From positions 94,348 to 158,347 of the forward strand of contig NZ_WNZW01000011.1 of NCBI RefSeq assembly GCF_009725165.1: a stretch of DNA of 64,000 nt, given 5' to 3'. Origin of the DNA: Paenibacillus woosongensis. GTDB lineage: Bacteria; Bacillota; Bacilli; Paenibacillales; Paenibacillaceae. The position numbers and the translations under genes are program-made. Shown in pieces: positions 25,445 to 34,420 of this stretch (its first letter is position 1; each line of letters starts with the position of its first letter). Below the pieces are notes generated by a model that saw only the letters and a program-made list of their open reading frames with translations, was not told the DNA's origin and did no database searches.

Positions 25445-25816
25445 CAGTAAAATAGACAGAGTTCAAATTTTATAAATGGATTAATAGTAGTTAGTTTCTG
25501 CGATAAGGAAGGAAAAGTAAATTTAAATGGATTTCATGTCGTTAGAGAAAGGGGAATGGCCAATTATGGGCAGGATTCTTGATTTTAGGTGCATGAAATC
25601 CATCTAATCCCCTGACTCATTCGTATAGAGCCTAATTAGATGCATGAATTCCATTTCGTGTTCGATACAACTTATATAAGATTAACTATAAGACTATAGG
25701 AATATTAATACTAAATCTACATTCACTTTAATAGTCAACTTTTATAGTTAGATCATATTTCAATGATTTTAGTCTTGAAGCCAGCACAGATAGATTAATC
25801 AAGGAGGCGTCTGAAG
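25445..25816. other. Gene-free AT-rich gap with one dispersed repeat copy
   Basis: It holds one copy of a 130-bp dispersed repeat (25478-25607), then AT-rich sequence with no reading frame, and the ribosome site of the next gene. No terminator was found after livF, so the downstream hydrolase genes could be read through. Confidence 0.6.
25478..25607 (+). repeat. Dispersed ~130-bp palindrome-ended repeat, copy 1
   Basis: It aligns by eye at roughly 80% with the reverse complement of 50480-50605. It contains a perfect 12-bp inverted repeat (ATGGATTTCATG at 25527-25538, CATGAAATCCAT at 25592-25603). It is non-coding. Confidence 0.8.
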
Positions 25817-26374
25817 ATGAGCCAAGAAAAGCAGGACAAACTACAAGAGGAATCCCAGCAAAAGCTGAATCATGACGAAAGCCTGGAGCCGGTATCTCCT
25901 TATACGATCATGGCGAAATTGTTTGCCCACCTCTCCAAAGCGGTCGTTGACCGTTTCGGAGAAGAAGGGAAGGACGCGATCCGCGAGGGAGTACGCACGT
26001 TTGGCGAGGAACGTGGCCGGGATATTGCCCGCCGTGCGGCAGCTGCCGGACAGCCGAATGATATTCACAGCTATTTGCCGAACTATGATATGGGACGCAG
26101 CGATCTGTTCGAATATGAAACGGAATATCATCCGGTGGAAATCGAGCAGAACTTTACAAGATGCGCGTTCGGGGATCAGTGGAAAAAAGACGGCATGGAG
26201 GAGTACGGCATCCTCTACTGCCAGATGATCGACCCGGCCATCGCGAAGGGCTACAACCCTAATTTTGAAGTCGTGCACGATAAATATTTGCTTAAAGACG
26301 GACATTGCCATTTCAGGTTCCAGATGAAATCATCGGAGAAGGAGCCTGGGGGTGAGGAGAATGGAAATCAATAA
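25817..26374 (+). CDS. L-2-amino-thiazoline-4-carboxylate (ATC) hydrolase-family protein
   Basis: A 185-residue soluble protein. The core pattern FTRCAFGDQWKKDGMEEYG followed by ILYCQMID and GYNPNFEV matches, by recall, the ATC_hydrolase family, which opens the thiazoline ring of 2-amino-thiazoline-4-carboxylate to give N-carbamoyl-L-cysteine in Pseudomonas. AAGGAGG lies upstream of the ATG. The next gene overlaps it by 14 bp and encodes a carbamoylase, which would be the second step (removal of the carbamoyl group). The true substrate is inferred from family and neighbours. Confidence 0.78.
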   Translation: MSQEKQDKLQEESQQKLNHDESLEPVSPYTIMAKLFAHLSKAVVDRFGEEGKDAIREGVRTFGEERGRDIARRAAAAGQPNDIHSYLPNYDMGRSDLFEYETEYHPVEIEQNFTRCAFGDQWKKDGMEEYGILYCQMIDPAIAKGYNPNFEVVHDKYLLKDGHCHFRFQMKSSEKEPGGEENGNQ

Positions 26375-27593
26375 AGATCGCCTGTGGGCGAGACTGATGG
26401 AGCTGGGGGAAATCGGAAAACAGTCTAGCGGGGGAGTCACCCGCTATTCTTTTACCCTCGATGAATCCCGTGCGAAGGAGCTCGTTATCGCCTATATGAA
26501 GGAGGCCGGGCTAGCCGTACGCGAGGATGCGGCCGGGAACATTATCGGCCGCCGGGAAGGGACAAACCCTGAAGCTGCCGTAGTCCTGACGGGGTCCCAT
26601 ATCGACACGGTTCCCGATGGCGGCATGTTTGATGGGGCGCTCGGCGTGCTCTCGGCGATCGAAGCGCTGCAGCGCATAGATGAGCTGGAAATCCGGAACG
26701 TTCACCCGATTGAAGTCATTGCTTTTACGGATGAAGAAGGCTCCAGGTTCGGATTCGGGATGATCGGCAGCCGGGCCGTGGCTGGAACGCTGAGGCAGGA
26801 GGATTTGGAGCAGCGGGATGAGCAGGCCGTTTCGATTGCTGATGCGATGCGGAGCGCGGGCCTTGCGCCTGAGCGCATAGGGGAAGCGGCAAAGCCCCCG
26901 CATGAAGTGAAGGCCTATGTAGAGCTGCATATTGAGCAGGGGCGGGTACTGGAAAACCTGAATAAGCCAGTGGGTCTTGTAACCGGCATCGCCGGGCCGC
27001 TTTGGCAGCAGTTCACCCTGAGTGGACAGGCAGGCCATGCCGGGGCGACCCCGATGCCTCTGCGGCGAGATCCAATGCAGGCAGCCGCGGAGATTCTAAA
27101 TTACATTTACGCGGAAGCGAAAAAATACGAGAACGCGGTGGCTACGGTAGGGAAACTTAGGACTCTGCCAGGCGGAGTAAACGTCATTCCTGGCGAAGTG
27201 CAATTCTCGCTCGACTTGCGGGATATCGATGAAGCCGAGCGAGATCGGCTTGAGGCGAGTATTCGAGCCTACAGCCAGCAGGTATGCGAGAAGCTGGGAA
27301 TCGAGCTGCGGATCGATTTGCTGCAAAGAGTCGCACCGGCTCCTAGCTCCCCTATGGTACAGGAGGCTGTAGCCCAGGCTGGCAAACTCGCCGGACTGTC
27401 AGAGCTGCCGCGATTAGTGAGCGGCGCTGGACATGACGGCATGCAGTTCAGTTCCCTATGGCCGCTGGGCATGATCTTCGTGCGCTCGCGTAACGGCATC
27501 AGCCATAATCCCGAGGAATGGAGCTCTTCCGAGGACTGTACGGCGGGAACGGAAGTGCTGTATCATACTTTGCTGCAGCTGGCAAACGAATGA
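26361..27593 (+). CDS. M20-family N-carbamoyl-L-amino acid hydrolase (hydantoinase/carbamoylase)
   Basis: A 410-residue dinuclear metal amidohydrolase. The metal ligands are in GSHIDTVPDGGMFDGALG (His and Asp, about residues 79-96), FTDEEGSRF (Glu), ELHIEQG (His) and SHNPEEW near the C-terminus. The dimerisation domain begins around TGIAGPLWQQF and QAGHAGATPMPLRRDP. The enzyme class releases the amino acid, CO2 and ammonia from N-carbamoyl amino acids. The ATG at 26361 has GGGGGTGAGG just upstream and overlaps the ATC-hydrolase gene. It could alternatively be an allantoate or ureidoglycolate-type amidohydrolase, which share these motifs. Confidence 0.88.
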   Translation: MEINKDRLWARLMELGEIGKQSSGGVTRYSFTLDESRAKELVIAYMKEAGLAVREDAAGNIIGRREGTNPEAAVVLTGSHIDTVPDGGMFDGALGVLSAIEALQRIDELEIRNVHPIEVIAFTDEEGSRFGFGMIGSRAVAGTLRQEDLEQRDEQAVSIADAMRSAGLAPERIGEAAKPPHEVKAYVELHIEQGRVLENLNKPVGLVTGIAGPLWQQFTLSGQAGHAGATPMPLRRDPMQAAAEILNYIYAEAKKYENAVATVGKLRTLPGGVNVIPGEVQFSLDLRDIDEAERDRLEASIRAYSQQVCEKLGIELRIDLLQRVAPAPSSPMVQEAVAQAGKLAGLSELPRLVSGAGHDGMQFSSLWPLGMIFVRSRNGISHNPEEWSSSEDCTAGTEVLYHTLLQLANE

Positions 27594-27649
27594 TAAAGGT
27601 TCGCGGATAGATCCTTTTGATATTGATAGATATAACTTCTCCTATTATG

Positions 27650-27699
27650 ACTGCACCTCTATGTTAGATACGATCTGACATTGGAGGTGCAGTTTTTTT
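27650..27699 (+). terminator. Terminator after the carbamoylase gene
   Basis: CTGCACCTC pairs with GAGGTGCAG (perfect 9-bp stem, loop about 24 nt), followed by TTTTTTT. Confidence 0.85.
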
Positions 27700-27884
27700 A
27701 TGGCATTCATGGTCTACACATTTACACGTTGATAATTTTTCTTCAGACAGATAAAATATTATCATTCGATTTCATACTAAATTAGATCCCTCATTTGACC
27801 CATTCGTTCCAGATTACCGGAATCAAAGCTAGGGCAAAGGGGATTTTTTTGTGTTAAGACCTAGGATGATATGGGGGGACTACG

Positions 27885-29642
27885 ATGAAATGGCTAAAAG
27901 GAAGCTTATTTAGAAAATTGCTGGCCGTCATGCTGTGCGTGGCGATTTTGCCATTCCTACTGGCGAGCGTGTTTGCTTACCGTACGATTTCAAGCTCTAT
28001 GGAGCGGCAGGTGATTGATTTAAATCAGGATTCGATGGAGATTATTTCGAACAACCTCAAAATCTATTTCGAGGATTTGAATATGCTGACAGGCTCTTTT
28101 TATGTAGATCCCCAGCTTATGAAATATTTGCGTTCCACGGAAGTCTCTGCCCTTCAGAAGCTGTATATCTACAATAAAGTGAATACTATGTATATCAGCC
28201 GTCCTGAGTTTCATGGAGTTCAGTACATCAGCAGGACCAAAAATCTAACCTTCACCTCTTCGGACGTAGGCAACAATGAAATGAAAAAAATGCTTAACGA
28301 TTATGATGAGATCGAGGGAGAGGCTACCGTCTACAGCGTGAAGAAATTGGGCGGCAAGAACATTTTATTGATCCAGAAAAATCTGGTCGATTACCCGGGG
28401 GCGACGATCCTCGGAACGTTAAATATTTATGTGAGCCTTAGTGAAATCGATAAAGTGATTCATACTCAGCGTTTGCAGGATAGCGCTTATTTTTTAATGA
28501 TTAATGAACAGAAAGAATTTCTGTACAGTTCGCTTGAGCAAGCGACTGGGGTCGAGCCTATGCATAGCAAGATGGCGGGTATCAAGGGATCATTCGCAGG
28601 GGAAATGGATGGGAGCAAGGGCGTATTCATCTATTTGAACAATTCAAATAAAACTTTGCCTTTCACTCTGGTGAAATATGTATCCGATTCGGTCATCAAT
28701 GCCCCTGCAAACAAAACGTTGAGCCAATCCATCGTAATCCTGCTGATCGCGATTATTTTCGTTATTATTTTTGCCGTCGCTTTGTCCTATTTCATTATTT
28801 TGCCGATTAAAAGATTGCTTCGCAATATGGTGCGCGTCGAACAGGGGAACTTTAATATCCAGAAGGAGAACCAGAGATTGGACGAGCTCGGTATTTTGGA
28901 GGATCGCTTCTATATCATGGTACGGAATCTGGATGATTTCATGAATAGGGAATATCGGTACAGGCTGGAGTTGTCTACAGCACAATTGAAAATGCTGCAG
29001 GCGCAAATTAACCCGCACTTTTTGTACAATACGATGCAGTATATCGGTACGGTTGCGTTAAAAGCGAAAGCTTATGAACTTAGTGATAAGATCGCTGAGC
29101 TAGGATCGATTCTGCGGTATAGCATGGATTTCCGCACCGACGTTGTTAAGCTGAGCATGGAAGTCAAGCATATCGAAGACTACATGTCCATTCAATTGGG
29201 GAGGTTCAAAAATAAATTAACCTATTCTATGACCTGTCATCCTGACGCTACGTCCATTGAAGTGCCGAAGATGCTGCTGCAGCCTTTAATTGAGAACAGC
29301 ATTGTGCATGGGATCGAAAAGGGGCGCGGTTACGGAAGCATCCGGCTTGAAATAGATTTAACCCAAAACGAGGAAGCTGAAAAGCAGATCCTCCTAATTC
29401 GCGTAATCGACAACGGCAAGGGAATATCGGCTGAAAAAATTGAGGCGATCCGCAATGAGTATTTAGAGGATAAGCTGCATTACGGCGATAACGGAATCGG
29501 TTTAATTAACGTATTACAGCGGCTGCGGCTGCTATATGGCTCCGATTTCACATGGGATATGGCCAGCGTGCATTATGAGGCGACGATTATTTCATTAACC
29601 ATCGCATTGGACAAGACAGGAGAAAGGAACGAACAGCAATGA
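27885..29642 (+). CDS. YesM-type sensor histidine kinase
   Basis: A 585-residue membrane kinase with an N-terminal membrane segment (about residues 12-31), an extracytoplasmic sensor (about 33-278) and a second membrane segment (about 282-306) followed by HAMP. The His_kinase domain has the phospho-acceptor motif QINPHFLYNTMQ (His378), and the ATPase has N-box IENSIVHGIEKG, DNGKGIS and GDNGIGLINVL. It probably senses a carbohydrate and phosphorylates the next gene product, whose ATG overlaps its stop codon. It controls, by inference, the downstream importer. Confidence 0.93.
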   Translation: MKWLKGSLFRKLLAVMLCVAILPFLLASVFAYRTISSSMERQVIDLNQDSMEIISNNLKIYFEDLNMLTGSFYVDPQLMKYLRSTEVSALQKLYIYNKVNTMYISRPEFHGVQYISRTKNLTFTSSDVGNNEMKKMLNDYDEIEGEATVYSVKKLGGKNILLIQKNLVDYPGATILGTLNIYVSLSEIDKVIHTQRLQDSAYFLMINEQKEFLYSSLEQATGVEPMHSKMAGIKGSFAGEMDGSKGVFIYLNNSNKTLPFTLVKYVSDSVINAPANKTLSQSIVILLIAIIFVIIFAVALSYFIILPIKRLLRNMVRVEQGNFNIQKENQRLDELGILEDRFYIMVRNLDDFMNREYRYRLELSTAQLKMLQAQINPHFLYNTMQYIGTVALKAKAYELSDKIAELGSILRYSMDFRTDVVKLSMEVKHIEDYMSIQLGRFKNKLTYSMTCHPDATSIEVPKMLLQPLIENSIVHGIEKGRGYGSIRLEIDLTQNEEAEKQILLIRVIDNGKGISAEKIEAIRNEYLEDKLHYGDNGIGLINVLQRLRLLYGSDFTWDMASVHYEATIISLTIALDKTGERNEQQ

Positions 29643-31189
29643 GAGTTTTAATTGTCGATGATGAGGAGCATGTCAGGGAAGGAATCGACCTGGCGCTAGA
29701 TTGGGAGCAATTCGATATTCAGGAGCGATTACAGGCTGAGAATGGCAGCCAGGCCTTGGAATTGATCCACCGGCATAAGCCGGAAATTGTATTTTGTGAC
29801 ATGAGCATGCCGGAGATGAACGGGATTCAACTGCTGGATCTCATTCACCGCGATTACCCGGACATACAGATTATCGTCGTTAGCGGATACGATGACTTTA
29901 TCTATACCCAGGCCACGATTCGCGCTAAAGGCGTAGATTATATATTGAAGCCGTTTAAAAAACGGGATCTCGAACAAGCGCTGTCGCAGGCTGTTGCTTT
30001 ATGCAAACAGAGAGAGAGCAGTTTGCGGGCCAAGCGGGATACAGGCTTCCTTGTACAGCAGGCTGATTTTGTCGTGATGGAACAGAAGATGTCCCAGCTG
30101 TTAAAAGGCGATGACGTATTCATGCCTGAATTGGATAATTACTGCCGTAAGCTCGGCATGTCGCCAAGCTGTATCAGAATATCCCTCATATTAATGAGGA
30201 ATGGCTCCAGTCTGATGAAGCGGCGTTATGACGGGGATAGCGGATTGTTCTCCTTTGCGGTCAAGAATATAGCTGAAGAATCGTTAGAGGGGTATGGAAG
30301 CCATCTTCTATTCAATTTTGAGGAAGAAGTATGGGTATTGGTTACAGGAGAAACCCCGGGCAGCGAAATGACGAGCTCATTGAATTTCTATATCCATAAA
30401 ATGACGGAGGCGTGGAATTCGACGATTGGACTCAAGACGTTCACGGGGATAAGCCGGCATGTTTCCGGTTTGCTCCAGATTCAGCAGCAGTATTGGAGCG
30501 CGAGGGCGGAGCTAATTCAGTCTCCGATTATTGCTGGACAGCGAGCTGGCCTTGAGAGACCCGTATTGTCCGATAGGGAATTACAGTTGAATATTGCTCT
30601 AGAAAATGGGGACAAGCAGCGGATCGAAGAGGTGATTCATGGATTTACGGACGAGCTTCAGCAGTGTGGGAATGTTACCCTGGCAGATCTTCAGCGCTAT
30701 ACCAAGGAAGCCAATTATATGATCGAGCGCGCCAGTCTTCAAATGAACAAGGATATTGAAGGCTTATCTCTTTCTATATGGATCAGCTATATCGAGGAAT
30801 GGAGGATCAGGTGGGTTCAGCAGTGGTGGAGGTTGATTGAGGAATACGGGAATAACGGGTACGAAGGCAGGAGCATTCAACTTATACATGATTATATTGA
30901 ACAGCATTTTCACGAGAATTTTTCCTTGAATGAGCTATCGGAGAAATTCCACTTCAGTCCGCAGCATATCGCGAGGAGATTTAAAGAGAAGTATAACATG
31001 ACTGTCATCACCTATCAGACGGAATTGCGCATGCAGAAGGCCAAATCATTGCTTGAGCATACCGATCTGCCAGTAATAAAAATTTCGGAAATGGTCGGTT
31101 ATCAGGATGAAAGCTATTTCAGCAAAGTGTTCCGCAGACAACATGGCTTACCCCCGTTAAAATATCGCAAGATGGTACGAGGTTCATAA
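29639..31189 (+). CDS. YesN-type response regulator with AraC DNA-binding domain
   Basis: A 516-residue regulator: receiver domain with DDEEH, phospho-acceptor Asp54 (FCDMSMPEMNG) and the conserved Lys in YILKPFKKRD; a middle region of about 270 residues; and a C-terminal AraC pair of helix-turn-helices (about 410-512, LNELSEKFHFSPQHIARRFK then ISEMVGYQDESYFSKVFRR). It overlaps the kinase gene (ATGA) and lies 95 bp before the binding-protein gene, its likely target. Confidence 0.94.
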   Translation: MRVLIVDDEEHVREGIDLALDWEQFDIQERLQAENGSQALELIHRHKPEIVFCDMSMPEMNGIQLLDLIHRDYPDIQIIVVSGYDDFIYTQATIRAKGVDYILKPFKKRDLEQALSQAVALCKQRESSLRAKRDTGFLVQQADFVVMEQKMSQLLKGDDVFMPELDNYCRKLGMSPSCIRISLILMRNGSSLMKRRYDGDSGLFSFAVKNIAEESLEGYGSHLLFNFEEEVWVLVTGETPGSEMTSSLNFYIHKMTEAWNSTIGLKTFTGISRHVSGLLQIQQQYWSARAELIQSPIIAGQRAGLERPVLSDRELQLNIALENGDKQRIEEVIHGFTDELQQCGNVTLADLQRYTKEANYMIERASLQMNKDIEGLSLSIWISYIEEWRIRWVQQWWRLIEEYGNNGYEGRSIQLIHDYIEQHFHENFSLNELSEKFHFSPQHIARRFKEKYNMTVITYQTELRMQKAKSLLEHTDLPVIKISEMVGYQDESYFSKVFRRQHGLPPLKYRKMVRGS

Positions 31190-31283
31190 AATACTAGTTT
31201 CGGCGAAGATCGTCTATGTTTCGACATCTAAGAAACTCATAGAATAAAGTTGTAGCAAACAACAACTTAGGGGGTATATAAAG

Positions 31284-32552
31284 ATGCGCAAGGCTATATT
31301 AATGCTTCTCACCAGTGTTGTACTATTGTCCTTGATCAGTGGATGCGCTGGCGGAAGCAGCCCGAAAACCAATCAGGGAGCGGGGGCGGATTCCGAAAAA
31401 GTTACGATTAAAATTATGGATTTCAAGACGGAAATCACGGATAAAATCAAAGCGATGGCCGCCGATTACATGGCTGAAAATCCAAATGTCATTATTGAGG
31501 CTCAGGTTACCGGCAATTACGATACGCTGGTGAAAACCCGTTTTGCTGCTGGGGACGGCCCGGATATTTTCATGACGAGAGCTTATACGGACATTCAGGA
31601 TTGGTCGGAAAGACTCGTTGATTTGTCCAATGAGCCATGGATGGATAAGGTTATTCCTTCGTCTGTACCGGGGATGGCCGTTGATGGCAAGAAGTTTGGC
31701 TTTCCGCTTGCGGTCGAAGGCTACGGCTTCATTTACAACAAGGATTTGTTCGCGCAAGCAGGCATCGATAAGCTGCCTACGACACTAACGGAATTGAAGG
31801 AAGTTAACGAGAAATTGAAGGCGGCAGGCATTTTATCTTACGCTGAAGGTTACAACTCGTTCTGGGTACTCGGCCAGCATTTGTTCAATCTTCCATTTGC
31901 TTATGAGCCGGATTCAGAAGGCATGATCGACAGAATGTATAAAGGCGAAGCTCAAATTGCCGATCTGCAAAATTTGGACGGATTCTTTGATGTCTTGGAC
32001 ATGACCGTTGATTACGGTAAAGGCACGGATACGATCGGTCTTAACTACGACAATCAAGTGTCCGAATTCGCCTCCGGCAAAACGGCTATGATCCAGCAAG
32101 GCGTATGGGCGATCGATTCAATCACGAAGATCAATCCAGATATGAACATCGGGATGTTCGCGATTCCTTTGAATGATAACCCAGAGGATACAAAGATGCC
32201 TGTAGGCGTATCTACTTATTATTCCATTAACAAGGATTCCAAGGCGATTGAGGAGAGCAAGAAGTTTTTGACCTGGCTGCACGAGAACGGCCAGAAGTAT
32301 ATTGTAGATTCTTATAAGATGATTCCTGCGTTCACGGACTTGGAAACGACGGCTGATCTAGGGCCTTTGGCGGAAGATCTCGACAAATATTTGAAGGATG
32401 AGAAGACGCTGATCTGGTCGTTCCAGCTGTGGCCATCCGGGATTGCAGAAGACTTCACAGTACCTCTGCAAGCCTATGTCGGCGAACAATATGACAAAGA
32501 TCAAGCCATCATAGAACTTCAAAGCATCTGGGATCAAAAAGTCAGAAAATAG
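31284..32552 (+). CDS. CUT1 sugar-binding lipoprotein
   Basis: A 422-residue extracellular solute-binding protein (family 1) with lipobox LISGC (Cys about residue 20) and binding-protein features TIKIMDFKTEITDK, FAAGDGPDIFMTRAY and GYGFIYNKDLFAQAG. It delivers an oligosaccharide to the two permeases encoded next. AGGGGG lies 9 nt before the ATG. The downstream GH65 phosphorylase suggests an alpha-linked disaccharide or oligosaccharide ligand. Confidence 0.92.
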   Translation: MRKAILMLLTSVVLLSLISGCAGGSSPKTNQGAGADSEKVTIKIMDFKTEITDKIKAMAADYMAENPNVIIEAQVTGNYDTLVKTRFAAGDGPDIFMTRAYTDIQDWSERLVDLSNEPWMDKVIPSSVPGMAVDGKKFGFPLAVEGYGFIYNKDLFAQAGIDKLPTTLTELKEVNEKLKAAGILSYAEGYNSFWVLGQHLFNLPFAYEPDSEGMIDRMYKGEAQIADLQNLDGFFDVLDMTVDYGKGTDTIGLNYDNQVSEFASGKTAMIQQGVWAIDSITKINPDMNIGMFAIPLNDNPEDTKMPVGVSTYYSINKDSKAIEESKKFLTWLHENGQKYIVDSYKMIPAFTDLETTADLGPLAEDLDKYLKDEKTLIWSFQLWPSGIAEDFTVPLQAYVGEQYDKDQAIIELQSIWDQKVRK

Positions 32553-32564
32553 GAATGATTGGAC

Positions 32565-33440
32565 ATGGCGATTAAATCACGCGGATGGTTGATATACGCA
32601 GCTTTCGTTGCGCCAGCTATCCTGTTCTTCACATTGATTATTCTGATTCCATTCCTGAGAGCGATTATCTTCAGCTTTCAGGATTGGGATGGAATTAGCA
32701 GCAACATCAATTGGGTCGGGTGGAGCAACTATCAACAGCTGCTCCACGATGCCTCCTTCTGGAAGTCTTTTAAATTTACGGCTAAGTATGTTGCGGCGAC
32801 TACGGTTCTGCTGAATGTTTTTGGACTGCTCCTTGCCCTTGGCCTGAACCGGGCGATCAAGCTCAGAAATTTGCTGCGGACGGTCTATTTCTTGCCTTAT
32901 GTTATGGGCTCGGTCATTGTAGGCTTTATCTGGAAGTTTATTATTACGAATTTGTTCGCCCAAATCGGAGAGGCTACCGGCTGGTCTATGTTTCAAAAGA
33001 ACTGGCTGAGCCTGCCTGATTATGCGTTCTGGTCCATTGTCATGGTTGCCGTATGGCAATCTGTGGGCTACTTCATGATCATCTATCTATCTGCCCTGCA
33101 GGGCGTACCGAAGGATTTGATAGAAGCTTCGGAAATTGACGGAGCGGGTTATTGGGGCAGAATGCGAAATGTCGTATTCCCGCTAATCAGACCAGCGATT
33201 ACGATTAACCTATTCCTGGCAATTGCCAATGGCTTCAAAGGATTCGACTTGAACTACTCGTTGACGGGTGGAGGACCTTTCGGTACTACGCAATCATTGG
33301 CTTATCACATTTACACCGAAGGCTTCGGCAGAAATTTGTTCACCTATGCTTCTTCAAAGGCGGTTATATTCTTCCTTATTCTAGCTACCGTCACTATTGT
33401 TCAGTCTATCGTGCTGAAACGTAGGGAGGTAGAGATGTAA
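32565..33440 (+). CDS. CUT1 sugar ABC permease (MalF type)
   Basis: A 291-residue permease with six membrane segments and the coupling motif EASEIDGAGYWGRMRNVVFP (about residues 187-206). AGGA lies 10 nt before the ATG. An upstream TTG in frame is less likely. It overlaps the next permease (TAATG). Confidence 0.93.
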   Translation: MAIKSRGWLIYAAFVAPAILFFTLIILIPFLRAIIFSFQDWDGISSNINWVGWSNYQQLLHDASFWKSFKFTAKYVAATTVLLNVFGLLLALGLNRAIKLRNLLRTVYFLPYVMGSVIVGFIWKFIITNLFAQIGEATGWSMFQKNWLSLPDYAFWSIVMVAVWQSVGYFMIIYLSALQGVPKDLIEASEIDGAGYWGRMRNVVFPLIRPAITINLFLAIANGFKGFDLNYSLTGGGPFGTTQSLAYHIYTEGFGRNLFTYASSKAVIFFLILATVTIVQSIVLKRREVEM

Positions 33441-34270
33441 TGAAGGCACGCGAGAAGAAACTGAATTGGATCATTTTCACAATCCTATTTGTAATTGCTA
33501 TATTCGTTTTCTTTCCATTGTATGTCACGTTGGTGAACTCATTTAAATCCTATAATGAAGTTGTTTCATCGGTAGCTTCATTGCCAAACATATTGCGCTT
33601 TGATAATTTCAAGACGGTATGGAATCAATTGAATTTCGGCGGCGTGTTCATGAACTCATTAATCATCACGGTCGTTTCCGTAGTTGGGATATTATTGATT
33701 AGTGCGCCTGCCGCATATCAATTCGTACGGCGTCCCGGATGGGTGAGTACGGTACTGTTCATGCTGATTCTGTCATCCCTGGTTATCCCGTTCCAGTCAT
33801 TGATGATTCCGTTGGTGAAGGTAGCCAGCGACCTGCACATGATGGACTCGATCATCGGGGTAATCATCATGTACTGGGGCTTCGGTATCCCCTTAGCATT
33901 GTTCCTGTATCACGGGTTCATCAAATCGATTCCTCGTGAGCTGGAGGAGGCCGCATTAATTGACGGCAACGGCATAGTTGGCGCATTCTTCCGCATTGTA
34001 CTGCCGCTGCTTAAGCCGATTACGACAACGATTGCCATTCTGCATTCCTTATGGATCTGGAATGACTTCCTGCTTCCGTTGATTACGCTCAGCTCCAAGA
34101 AGAATCAGACGATTCCGCTTGCTTCGTCGGTGTATTTCGGGCAATACATGAATGAATGGCATTTGGCAATGGCCGCCCTGACGATGGCGTCGATCCCGGT
34201 CATTCTCTTCTTCATTATCATGCAGCGCAACATTATAGATGGAATCACTGCGGGCGCGGTTAAGGGTTAA
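33440..34270 (+). CDS. CUT1 sugar ABC permease (MalG type)
   Basis: A 276-residue permease with the MalG-type coupling motif EEAALIDGNGIVGAFFRIVL (about residues 170-190) and a typical C-terminus ending GITAGAVKG. Its ATG overlaps the upstream stop codon, and AGGGAGG precedes it. No ATPase gene accompanies the two permeases. Confidence 0.94.
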   Translation: MKAREKKLNWIIFTILFVIAIFVFFPLYVTLVNSFKSYNEVVSSVASLPNILRFDNFKTVWNQLNFGGVFMNSLIITVVSVVGILLISAPAAYQFVRRPGWVSTVLFMLILSSLVIPFQSLMIPLVKVASDLHMMDSIIGVIIMYWGFGIPLALFLYHGFIKSIPRELEEAALIDGNGIVGAFFRIVLPLLKPITTTIAILHSLWIWNDFLLPLITLSSKKNQTIPLASSVYFGQYMNEWHLAMAALTMASIPVILFFIIMQRNIIDGITAGAVKG

Positions 34271-34314
34271 GAAGCAGCTTGCACGGATCATTTGAATGAT
34301 TGATGCCCGTATTT

Positions 34315-34347
34315 CCCTGTTTTCCGATGGGGAGACGGGCTTTTTGT
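34315..34347 (+). terminator. Terminator or attenuator between permease and GH65 genes
   Basis: GCCCGT pairs with ACGGGC, with an inner TTCCC/GGGGA pairing, followed by TTTTTGT. It may reduce expression of the phosphorylase relative to the importer. Confidence 0.65.
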
Positions 34348-34420
34348 CTACGTATTGGGACAACAAATTAAGATATACATTGCGATGCGGGAAAACAGCA
34401 TCCGATTGGAGGAATTTAGC

